This document shows, one piece after another, positions 38,092 through 48,093 of a DNA stretch of 62,717 nt (position 1 is the stretch's first letter; each line of letters begins with the position of its first letter). The notes below the pieces were generated by a model. It had not been told where the DNA came from. It saw nothing but the letters and a program-made list of their open reading frames with translations, and made no database searches. Origin of the DNA: Promethearchaeati archaeon (GTDB lineage Archaea; Asgardarchaeota; Atabeyarchaeia; Atabeyarchaeales; Atabeyarchaeaceae). The position numbers were made by a program, and so were the translations under genes. Location: positions 1 through 62,717 of the forward strand of contig JAHPYV010000003.1 of assembly GCA_019058495.1 (NCBI GenBank), read 5' to 3'.

Positions 38092-39360
38092 ATAACGTTA
38101 CTGCAGTTCTTAGGCGGATGCCGTACAATAGGTGGGTCCGCTGTTCTCTTAAAGTCAAACCATGAATCAGTCCTTGTCGACTATGGGATCTACATGAGTG
38201 AGACTCCTCATTTCCCATTGCCTTGTTCTCCTCGAGAATTGTCGGCCATGGTGCTTACTCATTCTCATCTCGATCACTCAGGTACCATGCCGTTATTGTA
38301 TGTGTCTGGGAATGCGGATCTATACGCGACCCAGATGACTCTTGGGTTAACGGAGCTTCTGTTGACTGACGAGATAAACCTGAGCGGAGAACTACTCCCA
38401 TTTGAGGAGAATGAACTAGTCAAAATGATGAAGAAAAGTCATCCCGTGAACATGGGCGACGAAATAGAGCTGAATAACGACTTTCTCATCAAGTTCGTAG
38501 ATGCTGGTCATATTCCGGGCAGCATTTCAGCACTAATCCAAGCTGAGGGCAAGCGAATTCTTGTAACAGGGGATATAAACACTGTCGAAACTCGACTGCT
38601 TGAAGGAGCCAAGTTCGATGTTACGTCCTTAGATACAATTGTCATCGAGGCGACATATGCTCTCCAGGATCATCCGAACAGGAAAGATACTGAGAGGAAC
38701 TTTGTTGATTCTATCAGAGAGGTGCTGGAAGGGGATCAAGGCAAAGTTCTGATACCAGCGTTCGCTGTAGCTAGATCGCAGGAAGTCCTTTGCATACTGG
38801 AGAAGTATGGCGTAAACTATCCAATAACCATTGATGGTATGGTCAGGGCGGCAAGCAAAGTAATTCTAAGTAACCCCAGCTTCATAAGGGACTATGCTCT
38901 TCTGAGCAGAGCACTGGAAAAAGCGATTTGGGTTCGGGGCAGGAAAGACAAGCAGAGAGCTGTATCAAACACTGGAATAGTAGTCGCTTCGGCAGGCATG
39001 CTTGAAGGGGGAGCAGCCATAGGCTATCTGGATGCATTTTCACAAGATGCTAAGAATGGCGTGTTCTTGGTTAGTTTCCAAATACCTGGAACGAATGGTA
39101 GAACGCTTATAGAGACAGGCAGCTACATCTCCAACAACGGAGAAAGGAGAAAAGCAAAATCCAAGGTAAAATTCTTTGATTTTTCTAGTCATTGTGGAAA
39201 AACAGAACTTTGGGATATACTCAAAAAGGTGGACTCGTCCGCCAAAGTCTATGTCGTTCATGGCGAACCAGAGGCATGCACATCCTTAGCTGAAAGAATC
39301 AGTGGTGAGTTAGGAATCGAAGCCTCAGCTCCAAACAATGGGGAGTCTTACGAGATCTAA
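38092..39360 (+). CDS. Metallo-beta-lactamase / beta-CASP RNase (CPSF-like); probable start at AUA 38092 behind a perfect SD
   Basis: FLGGCRTIGGSAVLL...LTHSHLDHSGTMPLL...DAGHIPGSISALI...TGDINT; frame open from after TAG 38077-38079. Confidence 0.85.
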   Translation: MTLLQFLGGCRTIGGSAVLLKSNHESVLVDYGIYMSETPHFPLPCSPRELSAMVLTHSHLDHSGTMPLLYVSGNADLYATQMTLGLTELLLTDEINLSGELLPFEENELVKMMKKSHPVNMGDEIELNNDFLIKFVDAGHIPGSISALIQAEGKRILVTGDINTVETRLLEGAKFDVTSLDTIVIEATYALQDHPNRKDTERNFVDSIREVLEGDQGKVLIPAFAVARSQEVLCILEKYGVNYPITIDGMVRAASKVILSNPSFIRDYALLSRALEKAIWVRGRKDKQRAVSNTGIVVASAGMLEGGAAIGYLDAFSQDAKNGVFLVSFQIPGTNGRTLIETGSYISNNGERRKAKSKVKFFDFSSHCGKTELWDILKKVDSSAKVYVVHGEPEACTSLAERISGELGIEASAPNNGESYEI

Positions 39361-39374
39361 TCTGCGACATACAT

Positions 39375-39701
39375 TCATGCATCAGGCATGTTTTCAGAAC
39401 TTTTGTTTAAGATGGTTCTCTTCTTTAAACTCTTTTTTAGAGAAAGGAGTTTAAGCTTCACTCTATCGACAGTCACAGAATCATCGCTAAACTTCGCGAC
39501 TGAGATAGGTATGACCGACTCGCCAGTAGGTAGTTGCTGCGTTATCTCCGAGACCACTTCCGAATCCATTTTGTCTATGACAAGGTAAATCATGTTTCCA
39601 GTTCGGGTTTCAATGATAATGTCGTTCAGTCTACCTATTTTCTGACCTTGGTTATCGAGGATGGCTATCCTTAACAACTTGCTTGCAAGACGCTTGACCA
39701 T
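39375..39701 (-). CDS. PRC-barrel domain protein
   Basis: AILDNQGQKIGRLNDIIIETRTGNMIYLVIDK; VIPISVAKFSDDSVTVD. Confidence 0.82.
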   Translation of the reverse strand: MVKRLASKLLRIAILDNQGQKIGRLNDIIIETRTGNMIYLVIDKMDSEVVSEITQQLPTGESVIPISVAKFSDDSVTVDRVKLKLLSLKKSLKKRTILNKSSENMPDA

Positions 39702-39795
39702 GTTAGGGAACCCTCCTTACATAACTATATTAGACAACCTTATATTAATAGAAAAGTGGTTGCTGGCCCTTTAAAGAAGCTCATGCAGAGAGCTG

Positions 39796-40689
39796 GTGGA
39801 TTTGCAGACTCTATTACTGAGAACAGATCGAGGGAAAACTCGAGTCGGGAGTGCATTATCGTTTATGATACCGATAGCATCCTCTATCGTGTTTTCGTCG
39901 ATCTTCACTTACTTGACAAGTGCCATTTACGTTACACCAATCGAATTCGTATCTGAATCGGAAGGCGGGATTTTCGCGGCTGCGTTCAACGCGATTATTC
40001 TGTCAATTTTGCCACTGATTGGAGGATTGTTATTACTAGTCATATTGAGAAAACGAAGTAGACTCATCTTAAAGATATTTATTGGAGCGGCTTTTCTATT
40101 ATCGGGTTTCACAATATTCACCCTTATTATTAGCGGAGCCATACTCACATTCTCCAATGGGATTCAAGGAGACCTATCCTTTACTGTGGCTATTCCTCTT
40201 AGTTTCATAATTAACATCATTCTTGTATTCGTGATACTAAGTGACAAAGTGCCGCAGAGATCGAAGAATATAGTGTCGGTGATCTACGGTGGGGGAGTAG
40301 GAACTCTGCTCGGAACAGCCCTGCCTTTGTGGACAGGTTTGCTTATGGTAATGGGGATCTCGGTCTACGATATCTACTCAGTGAGGCGTGGACCGATAAA
40401 AGAAATAGTGAAAGTCTCAAAAGAAGAGAAGGAGGTCATACCTGGCTTAAGTTACGTTTCTAGCGATTGGGAGATAGGTCTTGGTGACCTTGGGATATAT
40501 TCGATGTTGGCCTCCCTTGCTTTGATACAGTTCGGATTGATTGCATGCATAGCATCGATAGTAGGAATCCTGATAGGCTCGATATTGACACTTCAGCTTC
40601 TCAAGAAGAGAGAGTTTCTACCAGGTCTTCCCTTGACCAGCCTTGTGGGAGCAATTCCAATAGTGATCTTCATGATTCTCTCTTATTAG
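39796..40689 (+). CDS. Presenilin/SPP-family (A22) intramembrane aspartyl protease
   Basis: MGISVYDIYSVRRGPI (YD motif), GLGDLGIYSML (GxGD), LPGLPLTSLVGA (PAL-like), 9-TM-like hydrophobicity. Confidence 0.88.
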   Translation: MDLQTLLLRTDRGKTRVGSALSFMIPIASSIVFSSIFTYLTSAIYVTPIEFVSESEGGIFAAAFNAIILSILPLIGGLLLLVILRKRSRLILKIFIGAAFLLSGFTIFTLIISGAILTFSNGIQGDLSFTVAIPLSFIINIILVFVILSDKVPQRSKNIVSVIYGGGVGTLLGTALPLWTGLLMVMGISVYDIYSVRRGPIKEIVKVSKEEKEVIPGLSYVSSDWEIGLGDLGIYSMLASLALIQFGLIACIASIVGILIGSILTLQLLKKREFLPGLPLTSLVGAIPIVIFMILSY

Positions 40690-40744
40690 CGAACCACAGA
40701 ACTCAAGTGCGAACGTAGTAATAGAATGGACCAGACGGTCAAGA

Positions 40745-40945
40745 CTAACCCTCGATAACAGGACAACTTAGTTTCTTAACGATCTCCTCAGCCGTTCCGG
40801 GTCTAAGCTTCAAGGTGTACAAATATCGACCGGTCCTCAATTTCAGTTTAACCACTTCACCGGTGCGCTTAACTCTGCATTCTGCAGCTTCTTTCGACAA
40901 CTCTATAAACCGTTCAGTTTCATTTTCCGAAATTTCTCTGGGCAT
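40745..40945 (-). CDS. rpl38e: Ribosomal protein L38e
   Basis: MPREISENETERFIELSKEAAECRVKRTGEVVKLKLRTGRYLYTLKL, RYLYTL signature. Confidence 0.85.
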   Translation of the reverse strand: MPREISENETERFIELSKEAAECRVKRTGEVVKLKLRTGRYLYTLKLRPGTAEEIVKKLSCPVIEG

Positions 40946-41019
40946 TTGAATTTTCCTCCGTACTAGATTACGCTCCGCGAATTAGGCCAACAGTTAGCGA
41001 GTCAGTCAATAGAGCTTGG

Positions 41020-41148
41020 TGGGCGGGGAGAGATTCGAACTCTCGACAATCGTTGGACATGCCTAAAAATGGTATGCCCAACCACGGTCTGCTCCTTTTC
41101 ATCACTTCGTGTGAGCGTGGCATCATAACCAGGCTAGATCACCCGCCC
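41020..41148 (-). tRNA. tRNA-Val(CAC) with two introns (37/38 at 41088-41109, and a ~32-33 nt variable-region intron within 41045-41081); CCA encoded
   Basis: Acceptor GGGCGGG/CCCGCCC; anticodon stem CCACG/CGTGG; T-arm GAGAG-TTCGAAT-CTCTC; BHB GCTC[ACA]..GAGC[AGA]; spliced length ~75 nt. Confidence 0.85.
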
Positions 41149-41311
41149 CCTTCCAAATTCATCGTTTTTGTGAATGACACTGGAAACGCTAGTTCCGATG
41201 GCTAGTTGGTCATTATCAGATTTGCTACAATCATAGCAGATTGGATTTTTCAGATTGTGGGCTTCATACTCAGTATAGATCATACTAATATGCACGGTTA
41301 AAAAGACACCC

Positions 41312-41818
41312 TTATTCGAATACTATTCTTATTCTCTCTCCAGTAAGAGACCTAACCGCTTCTTCAAGCACCCGAACATCAGCAGGCAGTTTCTTTGGGT
41401 CGTCAAGTCTTATTCTAACCTTCTTTTCAAGACTTCCGTCAGGGAGCCACAGAGTATTGATTCCCAAGAGTGCTGCAGGGGTCACCATGTCTTCTATTGT
41501 CTTTCTTATGTTTGAGTTCTCTTCAACTACTCTGAATCTCTTGTTGAATCTTTTCTCAAGTTCCCTTACTACTTTCCCTCTTGACCCTAGCGCCTCAGGC
41601 ATGTTTCCATGACCTATTATTATGATTACCATCGAATCCGTACTGACCGCTTTCTTGAATTCAACCTCCTTCAACTCAGGGGCTCTGTCCTCCAGAGACA
41701 ATAGTTCTTTTGCAATGTCAATGTCCAACTGGGTGATCAAACCTTTGTCTAATTTGTCTTGGCATCTGCTGCAAAGAAAGCCGCTCTTGATATCGATGGT
41801 GCAAATCGGTGTCTTCAT
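41312..41818 (-). CDS. NusA-like KH domain protein with N-terminal zinc motif
   Basis: CTIDIKSGFLCSRCQDKLDKG; KH-like ALGSRGKVVRELEKRFNKRFRVVE. Confidence 0.75.
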   Translation of the reverse strand: MKTPICTIDIKSGFLCSRCQDKLDKGLITQLDIDIAKELLSLEDRAPELKEVEFKKAVSTDSMVIIIIGHGNMPEALGSRGKVVRELEKRFNKRFRVVEENSNIRKTIEDMVTPAALLGINTLWLPDGSLEKKVRIRLDDPKKLPADVRVLEEAVRSLTGERIRIVFE

Positions 41819-41972
41819 TTTGAGTAATACATCTCAGACTATACTTTCACCTGCTCATAAGCTAAATACGGGATAAATGCTCCACAATAAAAGCTTTACT
41901 AACAAAACACGCAGTCAAAGATAGCCCAAAAAAGGAGAAGAAATGGTTTTGGGGAGAACGACTCTACAATGC

Positions 41973-42281
41973 TTAGTCTTTTGTGAGAGATATCTCGATC
42001 GTGCTGACACTGATCTTGTTCCCTTGCTCCCCAGTTATCTGCTCTGTCCCGATCGCGATGTCCTTGACTTTGACGTCTGACATGAATCTATTGCGTACTA
42101 TCTCAGCCACGTCCACTGCACGGCTTATCGCTCGACCTCTCGCTTTTATACTGACTTCCTTTGCGTTGTCGTGAAACAATGTTATGGCAGCGAGGACGTA
42201 ATTCATAGGGGGTTTGGTTCCGACGAATACAGTATTCTCTTCAGATCTTTTAGACATTTTCTGATTCTCACCTTTTTTCAT
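41973..42281 (-). CDS. albA: Alba chromatin protein
   Basis: [50 protein letters not shown]. Confidence 0.96.
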   Translation of the reverse strand: MKKGENQKMSKRSEENTVFVGTKPPMNYVLAAITLFHDNAKEVSIKARGRAISRAVDVAEIVRNRFMSDVKVKDIAIGTEQITGEQGNKISVSTIEISLTKD

Positions 42282-42502
42282 TTTTTCTCTAGCTATCGAT
42301 GCAACTAAAGCACAACTGTGCCTATGTTGTTAGGTGATTTTGGTTAATGGTTGCTTCGTTTATAAAGTTAGCGGAAGTCTCAAAGACAGTTAGCCTAAAC
42401 TTAAAAAACCAGAACCACAATAGGCAAACTCAATGTTCGCTAGATTGTCTATGCAAGGACAACGAGGAAGGTTTACTTTGAGAATGTCTATCCACAAGCA
42501 CC

Positions 42503-43675
42503 ATGAAAGAGGTTTTTCCCATGAGATTCTTTGAGTATGAAGCAAAATCAGTCTTCGAAAGGTACGGAATAAAAGTTCCGAAAGGCGGCTACGCGACAAC
42601 GCCAAAAGAGGCCAAGAAACTGGCAAAGGAGATCGGTTGTCCAGTTGCTTTGAAAGTTCAAATATTGGCGGGTGGCCGAGGAAAAGCTGGAGGAATCAAG
42701 TTTGCCAGCACGCCAAGTGAAGCCGAGGAGCTAGCGAGTATAATGCTTGCAACAAAGATCCAAGGATTGGATGTTCACGGCATATTGGTTGAAGAGAAGA
42801 TCAATATAGATCACGAATACTACTTGGGGGTAACAATTGATCGTTCAAGAAGAATGCCTGTCGCTCTTGCAAGTTCAATGGGAGGAATGGATATAGAGGA
42901 GGTAGCAAAGAGTTCCCCCGAGAAGGTTATTCGAAGGTACGTCGACCCATTGTTGGGTATGAGCGATTTCGAAGCTCGAATGCTGGCGAAAGAAGTCGGG
43001 TTTACAGGTAAAAAAATGCTCGAGGTCTCAAGAATCATCCTAACACTCTGGATGATAATGCACGAATACGACGCCGAACTGGTGGAATCCAACCCATTTG
43101 TTGAGACAAAAGATGGAGGCTTTGTCGCAGCGGATGCTAGGTTAAACGTGGACGATAACGCTATCTTTCGCCATGAAGAATTGGAGTCCAGAATCGAGAC
43201 AACAGGCGAATTGAACAAGCGTGAAGCTGATGCAAGGGAGGCTGGCATGTCATATGTTGAATTGGCAGGAGAAGTATCGATAATAGGCAATGGGGCTGGA
43301 CTCGTAATGGCAACTCTCGACATGGTTGATCTATATGGAGGAAGACCATCGAACTTCCTTGACGTGGGTGGAGGCGCTGATTCTGAAAGAATGACGAAAG
43401 CGCTCCAAATAGTAAGTTCGCATCCAAACGCCAAAGTCATCTTGATTAACATACTTGGCGGGATCACTCGTTGTGACGATATGGCACGTGGAATAATCGA
43501 CGCAAGAAAGAGGGTTGGAATTAGCATACCCTTAGTTGTCAGAATGGTCGGAACAAATGAAATCGAGGGAAAACAAATCCTCAACAGTGCCCAGATAGAG
43601 GTTCTGGACACCATGGAGGAAGCTGCAATGAAAGCTGTCGAATTGTCTCGTTCAAAGCAGAATCCAGCGAGGTGA
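42503..43675 (+). CDS. sucC: Succinyl-CoA ligase (ADP-forming) beta subunit
   Basis: RFFEYEAKSVFERYGIKVPKGG...VQILAGGRGKAGGI; VILINILGGITRCDDMA. Confidence 0.97.
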   Translation: MKEVFPMRFFEYEAKSVFERYGIKVPKGGYATTPKEAKKLAKEIGCPVALKVQILAGGRGKAGGIKFASTPSEAEELASIMLATKIQGLDVHGILVEEKINIDHEYYLGVTIDRSRRMPVALASSMGGMDIEEVAKSSPEKVIRRYVDPLLGMSDFEARMLAKEVGFTGKKMLEVSRIILTLWMIMHEYDAELVESNPFVETKDGGFVAADARLNVDDNAIFRHEELESRIETTGELNKREADAREAGMSYVELAGEVSIIGNGAGLVMATLDMVDLYGGRPSNFLDVGGGADSERMTKALQIVSSHPNAKVILINILGGITRCDDMARGIIDARKRVGISIPLVVRMVGTNEIEGKQILNSAQIEVLDTMEEAAMKAVELSRSKQNPAR

Positions 43676-43684
43676 ACGGGTCTT

Positions 43685-44548
43685 ATGCCAATACTAGTCA
43701 ACAAAAACACGAAAGCAATCGTCCAAGGAATCACAGGTAAACAGGGGGTTTTTCACACAAAACTAATGATGGAATATGGCACGAGTATCGTTGCAGGTTC
43801 AACACCTGGGAGAGGAGGAGAGTCTGTTGCAGGTGTGCCTGTTTATGATTCTGTGCTGGAAGCTTTAGAAGAGCATGAGGCTAATGCCTCTATCATCTTT
43901 GTTCCAGCCCCTTCTGCCAAGGATGCAGCCTTGGAGGCAATAGACGCAAAGTTGAACCCAGTCGTGATAATAACTGAAGGGCTTCCCGCGCACGACGAAC
44001 TAATACTGACTACTGTCGCTATTGAGAAGGGAGTGAACATAATCGGTCCCAACACACCTGGAGTTATTACTCCCGATGAATGCAAACTAGGCATAATGCC
44101 CGGGCACGTATTCAAGAGAGGAAACGTAGGGATTATTAGCAGGTCGGGAACCTTGACCTATGAGATCGCTGCAAATTTGACAAGCGCTGGGATCGGACAA
44201 TCAACTTGTCTAGGAATAGGTGGTGATCCCGTAACAGGGCTTAATTTTGTCGAAACCCTAAGAATGTTCAAGGACGATGACGAAACTGAGAGCGTTGTGA
44301 TAATCGGCGAAATAGGAGGAGACGCCGAAGAAAATGCGGCTATCTACATTTCAGAGGGGAAGTTCGAGAAACCAGTAGTAGCTTTCATCGCGGGGAGGAC
44401 TGCGCCTCCAGGTAAGCGAATGGGACACGCTGGTGCGATCATAAGTGGCAGTTCCGGAACCGCTGAGGCAAAAATCAAGGCACTACAGAAAGTTGGCGTA
44501 AGAGTTGCTAGCAAACCCTCTGAGATAGCGAAGCTAATCGCAGAATAG
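43685..44548 (+). CDS. sucD: Succinyl-CoA ligase alpha subunit
   Basis: [54 protein letters not shown]. Confidence 0.97.
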   Translation: MPILVNKNTKAIVQGITGKQGVFHTKLMMEYGTSIVAGSTPGRGGESVAGVPVYDSVLEALEEHEANASIIFVPAPSAKDAALEAIDAKLNPVVIITEGLPAHDELILTTVAIEKGVNIIGPNTPGVITPDECKLGIMPGHVFKRGNVGIISRSGTLTYEIAANLTSAGIGQSTCLGIGGDPVTGLNFVETLRMFKDDDETESVVIIGEIGGDAEENAAIYISEGKFEKPVVAFIAGRTAPPGKRMGHAGAIISGSSGTAEAKIKALQKVGVRVASKPSEIAKLIAE

Positions 44549-44635
44549 CGAAACATTTTATAACCAATGGAGGCTACACTATTTTCTCCCGATGGGAGAC
44601 GTTGAACAATATAGTATTACTAAGAGTGACCAATT

Positions 44636-44797
44636 ATGCCAATAGGTGATCCAGAAAAGAGAAGACTTGCAGCGCAACATCTACTATACTACAAGATATG
44701 TAGAACCTGCGGGTCGAAGAACCCGATTTCAGCAAAAAGGTGCCGTAATTGCCACCGATCAGACTTGAGACTGAAGAAACGGGAACTTTCTAAGTAG
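44636..44797 (+). CDS. rpl40e: Ribosomal protein L40e
   Basis: Below ORF-track cutoff; MPIGDPEKRRLAAQHLLYYKICRTCGSKNPISAKRCRNCHRSDLRLKKRELSK*. Confidence 0.95.
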   Translation: MPIGDPEKRRLAAQHLLYYKICRTCGSKNPISAKRCRNCHRSDLRLKKRELSK

Positions 44798-44823
44798 TCC
44801 AAAGAAACCCTTGAGGTTAACTG

Positions 44824-46143
44824 TTAAGGAGTCAACCTCACTCTGTCTCTTGGATAGAGAACGCATTCTCTGATATTATCTGTTCCACTTATCACCATCA
44901 GAATCCTTGCAAGACCTACTGCCCACCCGCTGTGCGGGGGCATCCCAACTTCAAACGCTTGAAGGTGATCCCTGAATTGCGCGGGGTTTAGTCCTTGTTC
45001 TTTTAATCGTCTTATCAACAGGTCTTCTTCATGTATCCTTGTTCCGCCACTTGCGAGTTCAAGCCAAGCGTGCTGCAGGTCAAATGATTCGCTTACAAGT
45101 GGATCGATGGATCGTGGTCTAATGTAGAATGGCTTCAGTTTAGTGGGCCAGTCCTTGATGAAGAAGAACTCTGGTAGTTTTCCGCCTATGGCTTTGAGGT
45201 GATGAAGCTCAAGATCTTGACCCCATTCTATGGCTACTCCATCTGACTTTAATTCATCCAGGAGCTCAGTGTACGCAATTCTTCTGAAGGGAGCACTTGG
45301 CGCCTCAATCTTCCTACCCAACACAGACAGTTCTTCAGCGCAATTCCTCATTATTTCTTTCAGACATTCGCAGACCAATTCCTCAAGAATCTTCATGACG
45401 TCCTCGTAATTCATGAATGCTGCTTCAATATCGATTTGAGTCAACTCGTTAAGGTGTCTAGTCGTATCATGTTCCTCAGCTCTAAAGACTGGTCCTATTT
45501 CAAAAACACGGTCAAATGAACTCGAAAGCTGCTCCTTATAGAGTTGTGCGGACTGTCTCAAGTAGCATGTCTTCTCAAAATACTTTACCGGGAAAAGCTG
45601 GGTTCCGCCTTCAGTCGCGCTGATTATTAATTTCGGTGTATCTATCTCGATGAATCCTTTGGAGGATAGAAAGCTCCGGATTGACCTCAACAAGGTGTCC
45701 TGTATTCTGAAAATTGCGTGCGGTCTGGGGCGCCTCAAATCCAGCACTCTTGCATTAAGACGCGTGTCGAGGTCTGCAGGGACTGCGCCAGTAGGATCCA
45801 GAGGCAATGGGTACTTGGCTGAATTGAGGATCTTGAGGGCCAAGGGGAGCAACTCTACGCCTCGGGGAGCCTTAGGGTTTGCATTGACCTTACCCTTGAC
45901 CATCACCACAAACTCGTTACCCAGCTGCTTAACTTTGTCCATTACTTCTTGGCTAGTTTTTCCTGCTAGGGTGGTGATCTGAACGTAACCATCCCTGTCT
46001 CGAAGTTCAATGAAATTGACTTTGCCTATGTCTCGAATTCTGTTTATATTTCCAGCTATAACTACTTCAGAACCATGCATGGAAGGAGTTATTGCTCCTG
46101 AGAAATGCGTCCTTCTCAGATCGTCCATTCCATCAAGTTCCAT
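44824..46143 (-). CDS. aspS: Aspartyl-tRNA(Asp/Asn) synthetase
   Basis: Class II motifs: RIQDTLLRSIRSFLSSKGFIEIDTPKLI, FRAEEHDTTRHLNELTQIDIE, GWAVGLARILM. Confidence 0.95.
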   Translation of the reverse strand: MELDGMDDLRRTHFSGAITPSMHGSEVVIAGNINRIRDIGKVNFIELRDRDGYVQITTLAGKTSQEVMDKVKQLGNEFVVMVKGKVNANPKAPRGVELLPLALKILNSAKYPLPLDPTGAVPADLDTRLNARVLDLRRPRPHAIFRIQDTLLRSIRSFLSSKGFIEIDTPKLIISATEGGTQLFPVKYFEKTCYLRQSAQLYKEQLSSSFDRVFEIGPVFRAEEHDTTRHLNELTQIDIEAAFMNYEDVMKILEELVCECLKEIMRNCAEELSVLGRKIEAPSAPFRRIAYTELLDELKSDGVAIEWGQDLELHHLKAIGGKLPEFFFIKDWPTKLKPFYIRPRSIDPLVSESFDLQHAWLELASGGTRIHEEDLLIRRLKEQGLNPAQFRDHLQAFEVGMPPHSGWAVGLARILMVISGTDNIRECVLYPRDRVRLTP

Positions 46144-46204
46144 ACTATGGGTTCACCTACTCTCCGATTATTCCAAAATGAAGGCGTATCTCAATCACTC
46201 CAAT

Positions 46205-47569
46205 TCAATAGCCAGCAATAAGAGGATCGTCATTCTTCATAAACTCTCTCAATAATATTGTGGCATAACTTCCTCTAATTAGGGAAAACTCAAACGTTGC
46301 ATTAAGCTCATCCGTACTATTTGAAGAAAACGGAGTTATTCTGAGGTTGCTGGGTAACATAGCTATTGGTCTGAATACACCCGGTGAGCTGATTTCGGGC
46401 ATCTTACTAACCCAGAAGCTCCTTGGAGTTAAGTTCTCTTGGGTCATGATTTCTCTGACTGTTTCCTGCATTGTTCCCTTAGGCAGCTTCATATCAAACC
46501 CAGGGACAGGATAAACTATGGCGGCTTTATCCTCTTTCAGATTTTTGTTTGTTTCGTCCATATTGGAAGAGTCAACTGCAATTAACTCCTTCAGCGCTAG
46601 TCCATCCGCGTCTAGAAAGGCTACTAAGTCCCCGCTTAGGCACTGATTGAGCGGTATGTTGTCTCTTAGCCGCCTGCTTACGAATTTGTTGAAGATCCAA
46701 CTTTGCGCAGCGGAAACAAACATTTGCAGCAGTCTTCTTGGAAGAGCTCTAAAGGCGTTAGCGAAATTGTTAGGGTTAGAGGACAGCCTGTGAAGCAATG
46801 CTAGCTCGTAGGTGAGCTGAGTAGGGAACCTCGTGATTGCTGACTTGAAATTCTCAGTTGCTCGGAGTTCTGATCTCGCCTCTATGACTTCATCCTTCTC
46901 ATGTGGAGAAGTTCTGGACAGAAAAACCATAGCCGCATCCTTGAAGTCACCTTTCAAGATCTTCAAACCCACAATATGTGTTATTGGGCGAATCAAACCG
47001 AACCGTTGATGACCGAAGAAATTTGGTGCTCCTCCTGCGGAGTTGATCTCATTTGATATTCTGTGAGTCCGACGTTCCACCTCATCGAGGTGCAAAGGTA
47101 TCTTCCTTACGACAATTAAGAATTGGTTACCCAAATGGCTACCAATGTTGATGGGGCTATTGGATTGAAAAGCTTCCCTAATGCGAATCCCCTTTAGATT
47201 AACCTCCATCAGCTTCTCTGGGGAAACATTCCATGCACTAACTCTCTGAAACGTCAACGCGTTCTTGTCTTTCATGCCAGCAAACGAGAATCTCTTCTGA
47301 CTGACTCCGAGCGATTTGGCGATTTTCTTGATGGCAAGAATGGTGTCCAATCCCCGCTTTTCTAACCAGAAAACCGAGTAAGGACCTTCTGCCTCACTAG
47401 GACGCCTAATCTGCAATTGATTCGTCGGTGCTGAGATCTCTCTGACAGTAAAGTCTTCGTACTTCTGGCGTATTATTCCGCCAATCCCTTTCGAAGTCGT
47501 CACAAAAACCTCGATGCCAAGGTTATTCTCGACCTCAGCAGCACTTAACATAGCAATCATCCCGGACAA
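46205..47569 (-). CDS. truD: tRNA pseudouridine synthase TruD
   Basis: FAGMKDKNALTFQRVSAW; NFFGHQRFG. Confidence 0.95.
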   Translation of the reverse strand: MSGMIAMLSAAEVENNLGIEVFVTTSKGIGGIIRQKYEDFTVREISAPTNQLQIRRPSEAEGPYSVFWLEKRGLDTILAIKKIAKSLGVSQKRFSFAGMKDKNALTFQRVSAWNVSPEKLMEVNLKGIRIREAFQSNSPINIGSHLGNQFLIVVRKIPLHLDEVERRTHRISNEINSAGGAPNFFGHQRFGLIRPITHIVGLKILKGDFKDAAMVFLSRTSPHEKDEVIEARSELRATENFKSAITRFPTQLTYELALLHRLSSNPNNFANAFRALPRRLLQMFVSAAQSWIFNKFVSRRLRDNIPLNQCLSGDLVAFLDADGLALKELIAVDSSNMDETNKNLKEDKAAIVYPVPGFDMKLPKGTMQETVREIMTQENLTPRSFWVSKMPEISSPGVFRPIAMLPSNLRITPFSSNSTDELNATFEFSLIRGSYATILLREFMKNDDPLIAGY

Positions 47570-47582
47570 TGGCTGATCAAGC

Positions 47583-47945
47583 CTAGAGGAGTGTCAGATC
47601 TCGTGTTACTTTGTCTATGATTTCGTCTGGGGCAGGACCGATTCCGAGAGCTGTGACCGTCCCTGGGGGCAACTCGGTGAGACCTCTGTCCTCTATTAAC
47701 GCGTTGGGTAGGCCAATTTTCTCTGCATATCTTCTCAGTTCTTCAAGTGATTCGACATTCTTGACCTTGGCGACAACCTTTTTCTGTCCCTCGTCAAACC
47801 AGGACTTAACCCAATTTCGATGACTTTTTCTTGCAGCCTCCAAGGCGCTTACTGAGGCGTGACATGCTTGAACTGCAAGTTTTCCCTTTGACATCTTTAT
47901 GTCAGTTCTCAAGACGACGACTTGCTTAAATCTAAACTCAAGCAC
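47583..47945 (-). CDS. pth2: Peptidyl-tRNA hydrolase Pth2
   Basis: KQVVVLRTDIKMSKGKLAVQACHASVSA...ALGIGPAPDEIIDKVT. Confidence 0.97.
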   Translation of the reverse strand: MLEFRFKQVVVLRTDIKMSKGKLAVQACHASVSALEAARKSHRNWVKSWFDEGQKKVVAKVKNVESLEELRRYAEKIGLPNALIEDRGLTELPPGTVTALGIGPAPDEIIDKVTRDLTLL

Positions 47946-48093
47946 TGATTGTGATGCCCCCGTTTATTATAAGAACAAAATGGCTTTCATGCAGATCATT
48001 TGCTGATTCTCATCCCTCGTTATTATGACTTATTTACTATCTCAAAAAGAGGGATTCCAAATAGATACAATAACTATAGTAGGTGAGTTTTAA

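Noticed and set aside
38040-38112. A second mRNA intron at the start of the metallo-beta-lactamase gene (joining ATG AAA ATT ATG TTT TTC GG to CGGATGC)
   Set aside because: I tested several in-frame junctions and found no convincing BHB; a perfect SD before AUA explains the frame better.
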